Below are positions 25,701 to 40,700 of a stretch of 64,000 bases of DNA, piece after piece. The stretch comes from Tubiluchus corallicola. Lineage: Eukaryota > Priapulida > Priapulimorpha > Priapulimorphida > Tubiluchidae. The position numbers were made by a program, and so were the translations under genes. The notes beneath the pieces were generated by a model that worked only from the letters and a program-made list of their open reading frames with translations, had not been told where the DNA came from and did no database searches. Each line of letters opens with the position of its first letter. The first letter of the stretch is position 1. Where the stretch lies: contig JAQGDQ010000082.1 of the NCBI GenBank assembly GCA_030141605.1, positions 608,501-672,500 of the forward strand, in the 5' to 3' direction.

Positions 25701-28700
25701 GATGTTTTCACAATCAACTTTGGCTTTAACTGACACAAAAACTTAAGTAAATATTAAAGTAAAATTGAATTAACGAGTTTATGTAACTTCCTCAAAAATA
25801 CTTTTCTGGGGAAACAAAGGATAAGACTGCCAAGAACTCATTAGATGTAAAAAAACATACTACATACATATTAAGTAGATTAACTGAATCTTTAAAAAAC
25901 AGAACAATATGGCGCATACGTCAAAACATTACTGAATTACGAGTACTTATAATCTTAGGTTGAATCACACTTACGTTGCTTAACAGCTTCCAAAACCCTG
26001 TTTTGATACACGCCCTAGAAAAACCCAAAACGCAAATATTCATGCATTTCACCACAGAATAGCCTTGAACGAACCGGACCGTCTGAATTTGGTCCTCGAT
26101 GTAATTTATTTGTCAAGCAATTAACGCTGACGTGAAGCATGAGGCTTTGTATGGTGGGAAGAAAGCGAAATAATCCTTTGATTTGTTCAATAAGGGATTC
26201 AATTTCGAAATTCTGTTCCAGACATTAAAATAAGACGATTTCAGCGCTAGCTCGCCGAAGAAATCTAGCGTCATTATTGAAAGTCTGTGGGAAAATATGA
26301 GATGTAATCACGAGAACGAAAAGAGACGCGTTGTGTAAACATTAATGATTTACAATGTAGAAAGCATTTTGCGCAGTTATAATCACACATCCTATACAGT
26401 TTTACAACTGTTATATAGCTCGGTTTTCTGGTAAAATGCGATCTAGCACTAAAGAAAGCCAGCAAAGTCTATATAATGTACACAGTTGTGGCGGAACCGG
26501 AGCCTATCTCACTACGAAATCCTCTAAGATGAGATGCTTGACAGGTATAGACGTGTCTGAGCGTTTGTTACTAAGTACTTTAATTTTTTCTCTGCAATAA
26601 TATACACCAGTTTATTATGAACATGAGTCATCTGTCTGCAAATTTGTAACATATGGGCATAGAGTTTGACTCATGTGAATAACAGTAAATGACAACAAAA
26701 ATTTGTTTATAAAAACTGTAGTTTGTAGCTGAGTAAGTTTCAAATAACCCTGAAAATCTCCGGTTAAGGGTAAAATATTATGATTACAATTCCCCAGCCA
26801 TTAGGATGTTTTGAATTGAAGTTACGGTAAGGTTATATAGTCTCTTCTGACGCGATGACGATACCCTCCAGGTAAATATATCTATGACAAGACCTCCTGT
26901 CACTATGACTCACACGGCCATTACCACATGCAGGTGTGCACATACACCAGTTTTTACCTCAAAACGTTCTCGCAATCAAATCATAATCAACGCAAGCAGA
27001 GATGAGGGATGCATTCAGGCACTCACACAACTTTTATGAGCCACCATGATATGACGGATTACCTGTTGATTTAATTCAAGGACACCCACGCATGTGTGGT
27101 TTTGCCCAGGAAACCACCACAGAGTCCACGGCGTGATCTGGGTTTCAAAAGATAATCATGACATTGTCGCATGGCTACACCTGAATGGCGCGAGTTAACA
27201 CTTCTCCATTGATATTCATGTTACTCGTTTTGATTACTTCTATGCTGGCCACAGATATTTGGATGCGTTCCAAAATAAGTTAAGATTGATCACAACTCGT
27301 GACCGTTTGACCCGTATTGTCAGCTGAACTCGTCACCTGTATAGATGGTTGCTAACAACATCAAGTACGCAAATCCAGTCACGTTAAAAATCATACATTA
27401 AGTGAAACATCACACATATCTGTAAATATTAATTTCGTGTAATAAATTTAATAACATTGATTTTAGCTTTTTCTGAGCACGAGTGACACACAAGGACAGT
27501 CACTGTGCAGTCAGGAAAAGGCGGGTGGCAAAGAGCATCACGTTTTCCATTTTATGGTGTACATGACTCCTAATACAATATAAAATATCTCCCACTTCTT
27601 GGTCAAGTACTAATGAAACCTCAATCAATTAAACAAAGGGCGTAGAACTTATTTAACAACAATTCGGGTTTGAGTGTAATCCTGCAAGATAGGTCTGGGA
27701 AACGGAAAGGAACACGTCTGGGAAATAACAAAATTTCAACGTTTACTTGCGTTCAGCAATGAAAAAAATATCAGGTACTCTACACTGCACCACAATGGAA
27801 ATTACACCAGTGTATAGCTATCGCCGAGGAAACCCAATAAATGGAAAGCATTACCGCAAATAAATAATCACATAACGACATCCATGGTGCACAGAGAATA
27901 AAAGAATAGCCTTTGATCATAACTCAGTTTTAGTATGATGATTTACCGAAAACGCCGAAATTTTTACGACCCTTATGCAACAGAGCTCTGCCGACTATAG
28001 ATGCGGGCATTGAATTACTATATTGATGTGGTCACGTACGGCAAAGGTAATGCAATAAATTAATTTTAATGACCAATGAATGTTCAATGGTAACTATTAT
28101 GTGGTAACACCGCTCAGGCATAGAGAAGTTAGGTTTACTTTTTAAGCAATACCTGCAAAGAAAGCAATAAAACTACATTATACTAAAGCACAAAGTTGGA
28201 AAAAAGGTAACAGGAAAAAAAGGTAGTCACTGAAAAATGCATAAACTGACCACAGTGACCATCAGCAAAGACAATTCTATAATGTGATTTCTTCTAACCA
28301 AATTTAGAAGTAAGCACATCTTAAACAATTTTAACATATAGATTGCGTTACTTAGTTCAGCCAAGTTACCATACAACGCATTATTTGTGATGTGTGGTTT
28401 CCACTGATTTATGAAATTAAACGCTTTTTGCGTAGCATGCAAAATTTAAATAGGATTGGCTTCGCTACTTTTTGCAGTGTGTTAACGACTGAGGATATTT
28501 CAAACGTAAGTGTTATGGTTACACGTGCGGGATAAGCAATAAGTATTGGCAGTTTTCCAGCAACATCGCAGCAAAAACTATGAGCCAGCAGCAATATAAA
28601 ATATAATTTTAAACAGTAAAAGGAGGAAGATGGTAAAAACTATGAATCAACAGTAACACCATTATTTAAAGTATGTATATACCTAATTCTGTAGTTTTTA

Positions 28701-31700
28701 CACTTTGTGTTTTGGATCAATGTATATACCTAATTCTGTTGCATTTACAGATTGTGTATTGGACTAATCTATTCTTAAAGACATTTAATTTCTTGGTAAG
28801 ATCTGCCCATAAATTATAAATTACATGCTTGACTTGAGTAGCTTGGTAATATAAAATAATAATTTCGTGCTACTGAGAAAATGTGAAAAACTAAATATAC
28901 AGACTACCGACTTGCTCGTCTATGCTCCCACAACACTACAAAAGCCTATACAACAGTGTGACCAGAATTGCTGCTTTCGACCACTTTATTTTATTGCACC
29001 AATAAAAACTTGAATGGCGCTTTGAATGCGTTTAATATTTCAATGGCTGGGCTTATTGTTTCGAGCTCAGGTGTCACTGAACAACGCCCCTGCCTCAGTT
29101 TACGATGATGACTCAACAGAAGAAAAAGTCAAAATGGCTGCATGTTATCCGCATACAGATTCACGTGTTTATGATAATAGTCGCACATTTAGTATATAAA
29201 AAGAGATATATGATATGCAAGCTGTAAAGGCTTTACAAATGTGAAGGGTGCACTTAGCCAGGTACAGTGTACATACGTAATAATTACTGTCTTAAGTAAA
29301 TGTTTCTTACTGACATCAACAATTGTCCCTAAATTCAGACTTACATATCGCCAATTTAAAAATACGTTTTGTTGTAAGCACCTAATGTAAACATTAGTTG
29401 TCTCAGTATAGACAAATGAGTCAGCATAATCAAATACATTTACATCAACTATTTAAACTCCACATAACTACTGGCAGAGATTTTTACACTAGGCTTCGAG
29501 TATTATATTCTTTGCTAAATGTTATCTGAAACATATGTAAAGCTGAATGGAGGTTAACCTCTTTATTAGTACTTGGACGCACAAAAGCCTAATTAATTTT
29601 TTTGGCACAGTACTTAGCAAAAGTACAACGTATAACAAACTCTAGGCTACAGTGTAGCAGTTAACAGTAACAGCAATACTAGTTTCACGAGCTCAGTTTA
29701 AAACTATGCGGTTACATGATACTGGGCGACAGAATCATAAATTTCAATCATTCATTCTGCTGTTGGGAGTGACCGTGTCACCCGTAGAAGCGCATAGTCA
29801 TACTCACTCAAAATTGGACAAACAGTATCATAAACACTTGCCAAAGAGTTACAGTACCGGGCGTAAAGTTATAAAAGCCGATCGTAAAGTAATGCAGTCA
29901 ATGACCGTAAGATACCGTGAACAAAATTCACGCTAGCTGAATACCCGCGTTTGTAAAATGAGAAAACCTGCGTGCCTCACGCATGTCTCTTGTTTTGACA
30001 GTCAATTCACGCACGTTTTATTGTTTTCCAAAACAACAGACAACCAGATTGTTTAGAAATCCTGTTATACAGAGAAATTAATTCAATATGACGCGAATCA
30101 AAGATATCAAATATTTAATAAAGTTACTCTAACATCACATACAATTGTCATGTCAAGCTGCGAATGTATAGGCAAAGATGAAGCCTTTACACTAGTTTGT
30201 TACAAATTGCTTCTAATTTTATTTTCGCATTAAATATTACATCCATGGTTCCTGGGAATCACGCATGTAGGCTATAATGAACTAATGAGTATTAAAGGAT
30301 TTTGGTCTGCCCTCTGTCATTAACCACCTCCGCCCACCCGCAAACTAAGTGTCTACGCCACTCTTTACCAACCTCACTATCACAAGAGTGTTGCCTTACT
30401 GTAAAATATAAAAACCACTGTATTTTATAATAATTATCACCACTACACGGCAATATTAAATAATTCTCTTACTAATAATACAAGGCGAACACTTAAAAAA
30501 ATCAAATTAAGTTATTAAAAGATGAGAAGTACATTAATTATTAATTTTTTTATTAATTAGTTAAATATTATTACTTAGTTTTTCAGCACTTTTGTATATA
30601 CTAGATCACTCACCAGAAATTTAGTTTCTGTTCTACAACCTGAGTAGATATCAACATGCAAATCAAAAACTGCCCTTCTTGTGGCCCTTTTCTTATTTTT
30701 CCATGCAAATTTTTTAATCATGTCTGCTGTTAACTGTTTCTTACGCAAACTTATATCACCAATTAAATCCAAAAATTATATACCACACACTGTCACGACA
30801 CAACAGTTTTTAGCAAAAATTAACAAGTTCTTATATGGTCTTTTAAGCTCTATAACAAGGGCTTAAGAACACAATACAAACGATTTGACAGTCAACAGTT
30901 AAAAACGTTACACGACGCGCGACATAAGCCAGGAGAATTTCATCTTGTTCTTGCACACACGTAACGTAACGCTCTAATGATGAAAATGACTCGATCTCAA
31001 TTTACTGATTAAACCAACAGTTGAACCCAGGTCCATCAATCAACGTCACATTAAAAACATTTTATGATAAATCCACAGGTTAAATTTCGATTTGCACATT
31101 AATTAATCTAATTGAACTAATAGCCGCTTTTTCTCGGTCAGGACTATATTCATAATACAACATGACATTTAAACTATTGAATGTTAATAAGTATTTAAAT
31201 ATGGCAGCAAAAGAACCTACATACAGAAATATAGCTATGCTGCATGATGATGATTCCGTCCACGTTAAAGATCGAAAGTATAGGCCTAAACGGAACTGAA
31301 TCTCTATTATACAAGAAATTGGTCAATAATCGTTTATATTTCTAAACGCCTCCATTGCATTCAGAGGTTTTTGCACTCTCAAGTCTAACCGCTGCACCTT
31401 TTATTTTTTGGAAGATCAATACCACACAAGCGTAAGTGTAAATTCGTGTTTAACAAGAAAATGATAGAAATCGCAAAACACTTATTGTGGTTTATGCCAT
31501 TGAGATTCTAGTCAATATAATGCAGTGACTTGTATTTTACAGTAATCTCAAGTTTTTCAACATCGTTGATATAGACCAATGTAGATATTGCTAGTCTCTA
31601 ACATTTAAATAGCAAGACAATCACACTATCTGAGTGATTTGGCTTTGGAGAAACAGAAATTGTACAATGGTGTCACTCGTCAGAACATTTCAGTAAACTC

Positions 31701-34700
31701 GTGCCGTTTTACAAGCACTCAAGAACACTCAAAAGCCTTCGATAAATTACAAAATGGATGTGTCTGAAGATACAGTTTGGCAGTTCTTAATGAGTTGCGT
31801 GTCAAAGAAAGAGTTATTTTGACAGTAATTGCTTTTCATGTAGATACTCTTCACCTGACGAGGAAATAACTTTTCTTCCTCAAAAATTTAACAATATTGG
31901 GGGTTTTTCTTCCTTGTGTTAAAGCAAGACACTATGCAAAAGAAAACAAGCATATGAAAATAAAACTTGACTATGATTAAATTTGCAAAACTTATGAATA
32001 AAATTTATGAAATAAAACTTAATTATTAATATTAATAACAAAAAATTTATTATCACACATTATCTAAACATCTTAGTTATAAACAGGTGACCCGAAATTT
32101 GCACGGTAAACTACACATGATTTGACATAAATGTATCACTAACATGCGGTAAAAAAATAAAGAACTGCTAGGACTTGAAGCCAGAACTTTACTCTTCTGG
32201 AACATAAAAGCGGCAAACAACAAAACAACGCACGCAAAAACAACAACAGACAAAAAACAAGGTAGATTTTATAAGGAGCATCAGTTAATATTGCTTGTAG
32301 TGGGTACAGATTAAACTACAGACTTTTCTAAAAAAAACTTGATAGTTTACAGTGAAATACTGTACTTTAAATAACGTGATTATGCATGTTTGTTTGCAAG
32401 CTATCATTAACGAACAATCCTACAATAAAAAACCAAAATCACTTACTAGCTTTTACAACAAAATATCTTTTCTTTGCAATTCTTGGAAAGAAAAATGGCT
32501 AGTTTACATTGATTGGTTGTTCTCTTATACATATAAAACGATGCTTCATTAACAATCTTTCAAATAACACTAAAATCGCATTATACTATGCACAGAAAGG
32601 CAGGTGGTCACCACCTCAAGACACACCAACAAACAAACAGACTGGTCAAAGAGTAAAACGCTTTTGGTTACAAGACAGGTGACAATTTTAGTACTGCTAG
32701 TGAGAGATAATCTATCTTTCTAAAGAGGCTATTAAGGTATTGTACCCGCATCAAGTGATTAAAGGGTGACCTACTGTTTGATAAGTATAGGTTTCAGCAG
32801 TGAAAGTGTCTAGTCACCTGTCAAGATGCTGTGCCATGTGGTCAGTATGCACCTGGATGATGCTGAGTAATTCATGTGGTCAATCACTTGAAAAAATAAA
32901 CAAGTAAATGGGACGCTTACATTTTCCCACCACCCTAAATTTAAAGACACGATAAAGAAACATTCGTAGAAACGAGAATGTTGGCAAGACAGACAAATTA
33001 GAAAACAAACCCACGTGGAACCTAGCAGTACAGTATACACATTTGTCAATTAGGCAAGAACGATCAAGCCATACAATGATAGAAATAATAATAAAGGCAA
33101 TAATTATAACTGTTCATGGGTGTTCACATGTAATAGTGTAAACCAGTTGCAGATGCAAAAACGATGAATCTGAGTGACATAACCTACACGTCTCAATTAC
33201 GAAAACTCAGGTACATGGTGGTGCACCATGAAAGCCCTAAATCACAATTTAAAAAACTTTGGAAACATTTATATAAAAAAATGAAATAAGTTGTCGTAAA
33301 GGCCTCTAGTATATACTGACTAAACAAAATAGTAAATGTGCAATATTTGGACAAAAGTTCAGACACTTGCCTGAAAATGGGAGGAAATACAGATTACAGA
33401 ACCTAACTATCACTGAACCTGGTGTAATCTTACTAATGAACCTATATATAATTTATGCACAGATGTTAGCTTTAACACAGTCTCGGAAAGTGGCTCTCGA
33501 TACTTCAGAGATAAGTAATCTTGCATTTAAATGGTCATCCCGTGTCTCTCACAGCTAAATTTATCCATATGGCACGAGGCACAGACAAAAGTTCTTCACA
33601 AATGCTTATAGAACTACAGGAAGTTCAGTAAATAGAACAGCAGCAGGCTCAGTAACACCATATTGCCATCGGAAAGGACTTGCCTAACAGAGGCGGTCAA
33701 CTATTCATGTTAGATATGGCGCCATACGAACCACACAGTCAGCATGTTCACACACGCGTATTTAAAATCAGAACCTAAAACGTTTGCGAAAAAGGTTCAT
33801 TAAGTTTTGTGGAATGATAAATCCTAACATTCAGCCTTTCTTTAGCTGCTTTAACTGCTTGCTTTATTTCTTTTCTTTTGTTCATATTTTCTTCCTCTGC
33901 TTTCGCCATCACATTTTTGTAGGTGAAAAGGGTTACAGGTGCCTCAAAGTAACACTTTGAGCTTTTTTTATTATCAGATTTCTGCTTGACATTATTAAAA
34001 ACTTGAACTGGATCTACGATTCGGTAATAAACCCGCATATAATTATTTTGATTTATAATGTAATGATTAAACGCATACTACAAATAATTAATTTTACTCT
34101 AAAAATGAGATTTTTTTCTTGATGAGATGGGACGAATAAGAAGACAGGTAATTCAGTTGCCTGACAAATTTATCTCTCGCTTTCTGCTCTCCTGTCTGGG
34201 GCGTGATTGTCCTAAAACCTGCCTGACGAGTTTTCCTCCATTAAATGCCAACATTCATTATTATTGAATAGCTGATTGTGTGCATGGGAAGAGCTGTGCA
34301 GCTCTGTGGATGCACTCACAGTGCCAGTCACATCACATCATAGATAATAAATCCTATGAGGACACAGATAAGAAATCAAACGAAGACCTTTAAAATTATA
34401 GGTAGGGTCACTACACGCTTAGGTCATTTATGTTCAGGTTCACGCTTGAAATTATGTAGTAATAACCTAGACTACATGTGATATCGTCACTCACACCACG
34501 TCACAAAACAGATATCCTATGTTAATGAAAACATAATATTTTAAATTTTAAAATTAAAATTAGATGTATGGGCCTAATCGCTGATTTGTGTTTATCCCAT
34601 TCGTGTAGAGCAGTCATCAGCAGTTTTACACATAAAATCGTAGAAATGATATTAAATTCATACGGGTTTTTAATACAGTTCTCTGCTTCTACGTTTGTTG

Positions 34701-37700
34701 CAAACCAAAGCTTAAAGCAAATTAAAAAATTAAACATATTTCCTGCTTCTGCACAGTCAAAGTGTCCGTTAGCCCATCTGGTTTATTAATCATTTAAATG
34801 AACGCATTTTCTGTCATATAGCTCAATTTCTTACGATATTTCCATTATTTTGCCAATGAAGTTGTTATGAAATGACTCATTTTGTTATTGAAAAATCGCT
34901 GCATTTGTAGCAAGAAAACACTGATGTAGATACAATATCAGCTCAACAAAAGAGCCGACAGGAAATGATCTCTTTCCTCACGTTTGATGTTATTCAGTTT
35001 ACTTTTTTTCCTTTTTGCGGAAACAATTTTCAATTTTAGGAGATTTTCAGTTCGTTCAACTGAGCATCTGAAATCTTCTTGTTTTACTCACCAGTAATTC
35101 CTGCAACCAATTCTGCTCTTAAATCCTTAACACCCTATCAAATTCCAATTATGAAGTCAAAAATTTACTATAAATACGAGACAAGGAATAAATTCCCACC
35201 ATTTCAGAAAATCGAAACTATTTTCATGGCTAAGACTAATCTTCCAAATCCCACGTATTTGTGTAGCTTCTTAAGCCCCTGATTCGTCACACTAAGCCTC
35301 TGATTCGTCATCTTTTAACAAGTCGTTTTCATGAGGATTGTGCATCGCCACAGCTTAACTTTTCAACGCTGTCCAAACATGAAGGTGTCAAACCACTTTT
35401 AAAGTTAAACTGCAAATAAGAGGCGGGCATTTTGAATAGAAGACTCAAACAATAGATGCTCATCGGGAAACAATAATGGACGGGAAGCAAGACTCTCTAC
35501 CAAGAAGTCAAGAATCTCATCAATAGTAGACAGAGTCAATTCGACTTGTTTATGAATTTTATCCAACGTTCCTGGGTAGAAATGTTTGTTAAACGGGATA
35601 AAAAGATTTAACGATTGAAATATTTTCTGCGTATGTTTGTTTAATATCTGCAAAACATGATAGATATTGAACAGACTTTTGGCTTATGGCTATTCTCAGT
35701 CTTTAGAGTAAATAAAAGCGTATAGTGAACACTAAACTGTGTGGGAAAATATTTTAAATTTGGAATTAAAATAAGCGATGTGTAGCTGTTCATACCTACT
35801 TCTTACCGTTGAAAAGATATTTTGTAAAACGTAAATCTATAATACAATCTTAATTATGTAATGGCTATTTTTACGTATACGTGTACGTGTGTTTAATAAC
35901 ATAAAGGGCAAACCAAGCATATCAGAAGTAGATTGCTTCTACGACTTTACAATACTGAACATCATAATTTCGGTCATCAATCTTCGAAGGCTAAAGGGAA
36001 AATCATGTATCTTGTCAGAATTTCACGCCCTCTTAGCGTGTTATGGCGCTGCGGAATAATAAATAGCTACCAGAAATCAACCACCAATAAATTAGAATTC
36101 ATACAAGTAGACTATTATTCAAGCACTACACAAAAACAGCTTTCAGACAACACCGTTCTTTACTCACCTGAAACTGTACTAACGAGAGTGAAAGAGTTAA
36201 TCTCTAATTGGCTTATTTTTGATGTAGTTTCATTCCGAATGTTTTGATTTCAACGTTTGTTTATTCTATAGTGCAAAATAATAAACGCCTGACTGTAATG
36301 AGCTTCTCGAAAGAAACAAGCATGTACACCCCTTCACCCCAACTCGTCTGCGATGGTCTGTCACATCAAATAATTAACGATCAATCATTCAAACTCATAT
36401 GTACAATTATAATAACCTATTTGCGTGATTCGAAATCCATGTATATTATGCACTTTCTAATAATATTAAGATTGAAAACGGCAATATACTAGTGTGTGCG
36501 CCAGTCACTCTTGCAAAATCAATGAGTTGTGCCACTTAATATCAAATTTATTAAGGTTTAATTGCAATATATATATGTAAACACGTGTCATAGAAAATTA
36601 TTGTCTTATAATTATTATGCTCATTTAGTTTTGTATAAAAACGCACGCATAATGAATTATCTAACAATTGTTTTAAAATATTAGTTGATTCGTGTTCTGA
36701 ACACTTTCACTAAATATATTTTCAGTGGTAATAAACTATGAACCTGAAGCCTACATGTGTGCAGGACGCTTAACTTGTAGTTAACTAACGGTTTTAAGAG
36801 CTACGAAACAGCGTACGAGGCCTATTATTAACATAATTTGTCCAAACAAACGACATTCGTTATAATATACAAAGTTCGGCGGACGCTGGGAAGAAAGCTA
36901 AAGCGTCTTTGCAAACATATAATTTTCATTTTTAGTCACTGCGCTAAGTGTTTTCCCTTTTTACAAAATTAGTGGCTCTAAAAAAATTGACAACCCCCCC
37001 CCCCCCAGCCGCCAGACGGCTGGATACAAAACCAATACAGATTGATGTTTTATAATTCGTTTAGTTACAGTAACAATGCGGTAAATAGCATACTTTAAAT
37101 ACCAACAGGTAAAACACCAATATTACCCATGTTACCTGCACAAGCAGAGGTTTGACATCAGTGATAGACAGGTGAGACAGATGCGCCTGATTACAGGTAA
37201 ATACCTGGCAAGTTTTTGCGTCCAGAAAACTCGCCCCAGTGTTATGGCGCATAAGTGCATAAACTGTTCGTAAGCACAGTAACACCTTGTGATACCCAAG
37301 ATGATGATGATGATACTGATGGCCGATAATGATCGCCACTTTGCAATTATCAATAATTTTTATGAAGAAATAATTACGATGATGATAGGGAGAGGAACCT
37401 GTTTTTCAGGTGTGACTCATTGTGGATTCGTGGTATAATTTTATGCAAACTTTGTTCGCATAATCCGTCCAACACTTTCACTTAATATATACCTTTGCAT
37501 TTGGCACAATATATTATGAATTAATTGCATGGATATATTTCACAAAACTCACAAAACTTATATTCAATCTATTAGTCTCACCTGGCCTGTTAAATGACTG
37601 AGTGGTTTGAAAACTCATTTCTTGGTCTTCAATAAACAGGCAGTGGGAGCATAGAGCTCTCCCATATACTGATTAAGTTTCTATATATACCTATCAACAC

Positions 37701-40700
37701 CTGCTGACCACATAACTCTAAATAGCTTTTCTGGTGAGTAGAGTAGGTTAGCAGTTATCGAATTGTAATTTATATCATAAGCTAATCCATCTAATTTGTA
37801 ACTACCTAGTATATTATAGCTTATAATTGTTATAAATTGTTATAGTACAAACAATGTAGTCATTAGACAGAAATGTTACAATTTTCTTAACAGTTTTTCA
37901 AGAATTCAAGGGATGCACCTCATGCGCATATTCCTAGACATGATTATATTAGAAATTCATTTATTATAATCATTTCCACTTGTCCAGATATGGCATCACT
38001 TGTAGATTTTATCTTAAAATGTTCGACAGGAATTCGAATTATATAAATAATGCATTCTGTTCTTTTTTAGTAATGGAACATGTCTGATTACACATCTGCG
38101 ACGAATTATCTATCATTATATAGAATAATTAATTATCTTCTTCAAAATGCATTTAACCGTAATCAAGGTATTGAATGACACACTTCTTCAGCCCGCGCAA
38201 GGTACTGGGTTCAAATTCCCTGAATTTTCCAAATATTTTATTGATATTATGGATATTTACAGGCGATAATTCATCCAGGAAGAGGATAATTGGCTGGCAT
38301 GCTAACTGCAGCCACTTTTTTTACTCCAAAGGCCAATTAGTCGCCGAATTTGTACGATAATGGGTCCCCATATTAAAGCTTGTTGGACCACGCACGGATC
38401 ACCACGCACGCAAGGTAGGTAGTGAAGACTATAATAACAAATTTTCCTTCGAATATGACACAGGAGGTTATAATATCCACTTACTAATTTTTCTCAGTCA
38501 GCTGAGGATCTAACACATTTAAGATGTTAAACCCAGACTGATTATTGCTTAGCGGAGGATAATTACAATAAGTCAGTAAGCTTTTATGACGTAATGAATT
38601 ATGCGTGTATTGTTTCATAAAATTATTTTTACAAGGAAACATGTATGTCAACGTGAAACTCAAAGCACCCAATGACTTCACCTCTCTCTCCGGTCTCTCC
38701 GATCTTTCTAAGCAGCACACACACTAGTGCACGCATGGTGTATAGCTTGTTAACGATACGCACGCATGCATAAGCTCGAAAGCGGCCGACGACAACTCCC
38801 CCACTCAAGGTCTTAAAATCGAACAAAAGGCATTTCCGCGCAGCAAACAAAAGCACACCGGAAATACTAGCACCCATTCATGTGCTTTCTCAGAGCATGG
38901 TTCACCCCCCAGACCTGTAAGCTGTAAAACGGGATGAAGAAAGTAGGTTTGCTAATGCGACTAAAATGTTCCCTGAAACGCAAAAATCGATAAAATAGCA
39001 TCCTGTATGGGCTACCAGAAAAGGGATTTTGGAAAATTTCTTTAAAACTATAGCTGCGAACACTTAGGATTTCAAAAAGTGAAAACGCTACGGTATGAAA
39101 ACACATTTTACGGGATAGAATAATATGATTCATGCCTATAGATCTATAATCTCCTAAAAAGACTTAATACACAAATTACAAAGTTGTGCGCGCATAAGCA
39201 TTGGACAAAAAACCTCTCCCAAAAGTGTAATAATAGATTTGATTTAATATCTATAAAGGATGTTCTAAAAGAAACAGTGCACTAAGAAGTGTTATAAGCA
39301 CACAGTAGGTCAAACAAGTTATTTGGTAGAAAAATTGGAACAATGACGGCCTTTGTCAAAATATGAAATTATTTTTACGTCATAATGCAAGTCCAGGTTC
39401 ATTTTGTCATATTTCTATTGCACAGATTCTTTTGGAATGCCCTGTAGAACCAGTAACACTACAGCAGACTGCCGCAGGCAAACTTGCAAATTTGTTCCCC
39501 TGCTTTTAATAGCAAAAGCGCACTCGTAAAAAATTGCCCATTTCTTCCAAAAATCGTCAACACGAAAAGCTAAAAATGATTTCCGTCGCCTTTGGCGGAA
39601 AGGAAAAATATGAGCATCATGAATCAGGTAGCCTGAGTGAGCAGGTATATAATAATGTACCAATGATGTTCAAAATGGCAGACAGGATATGAAACGTATT
39701 CAGTGATCACGTCATTTGTACTCCATCGTGGGAACTGCAACACATTTACATAACACATTTGCATAATGACCAAAGCTCAGACCAAAAGAAATATAAGCCT
39801 TGTCAGCATAACTCGTGAAAATAACTGTTTATAGGCGTAAATCTAACATACAAAAACATGAAAATGCAGAGCAAAACTCTTAAAAGAGTGAAAATCAATG
39901 CAGGCAAAAATTTAACTCAATTAATCACTGAGTTACGACAAGCAGGTCATCAGCAGTTATCATGCTTCATTGAGTTTCAGAGCTTAACTGGACCCTCTAA
40001 AAAGTGACAAAAATGACTTTAGAAGTAATGAACACAAATGACACCTAAAACAATCAGCAAGGTATCAAAGCAAAATAACACCACAGCAACTATTAAACTG
40101 CTTTATTTTAAAAAAATAGTGTCTTGTTTCACCTCAAGACCGCGTGATTTTGCACACACAAAGCCTAATGACCAATGGAAGTGTGAAAATTATCTAGAAT
40201 TGCGGCCACTAGGTTGCACCACAGGCCTCTAATTGGTGCCAAAATTTCACTTTTCCGCAGTAATTAACGAAAGTCAAGCAAATGTATGCTACAGCTCGTA
40301 CTTCAAAACATTCCTAACTGATGGTTTTAAAGTATATAGCGTTACTATACTTTGCACAGTAATACAGGCATATGCAGGTATTATATAGCATACATACACT
40401 TGCCTTCTGGCGTTAGGTGACAGATGCATGTATGTAGGTAAAATATTGTCTACGAAGTAAGAAGGAAGGTAAAGACAGTTAAGGAGCCAAGCTGGCAGTA
40501 AAATTAATGACCTGCCACGAAGCTAAACTGTAATGGCTTATCGTACTCTGTGCAATTAAATTACTAAAGGGGCAATAAACTAATTCCGACCTATAGGGAG
40601 CTAAGACAACTCAGTCTTATTGATACTTAAGACAGGAAGTGCCTGACTTATTGTAGACAAGCTGATAAACAAAGCAAATTTTTAGGAACAGCACAGCAAG

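Noticed and set aside
35933-36247. 104-aa plus-strand ORF
   Set aside because: Opens with TTG rather than ATG, no motif, no splice or promoter support, and lies among candidate minus-strand exon signals.
37290-37315. GATGATGATGATGAT run (and a similar one near 51175-51250) as a coding His/Asp repeat
   Set aside because: Short simple repeats in unassigned sequence with no supported exon around them.
38175-38240. Plus-strand GGTTCAAATTCC resembling a tRNA B box
   Set aside because: No convincing A box at the right distance and no foldable stems.
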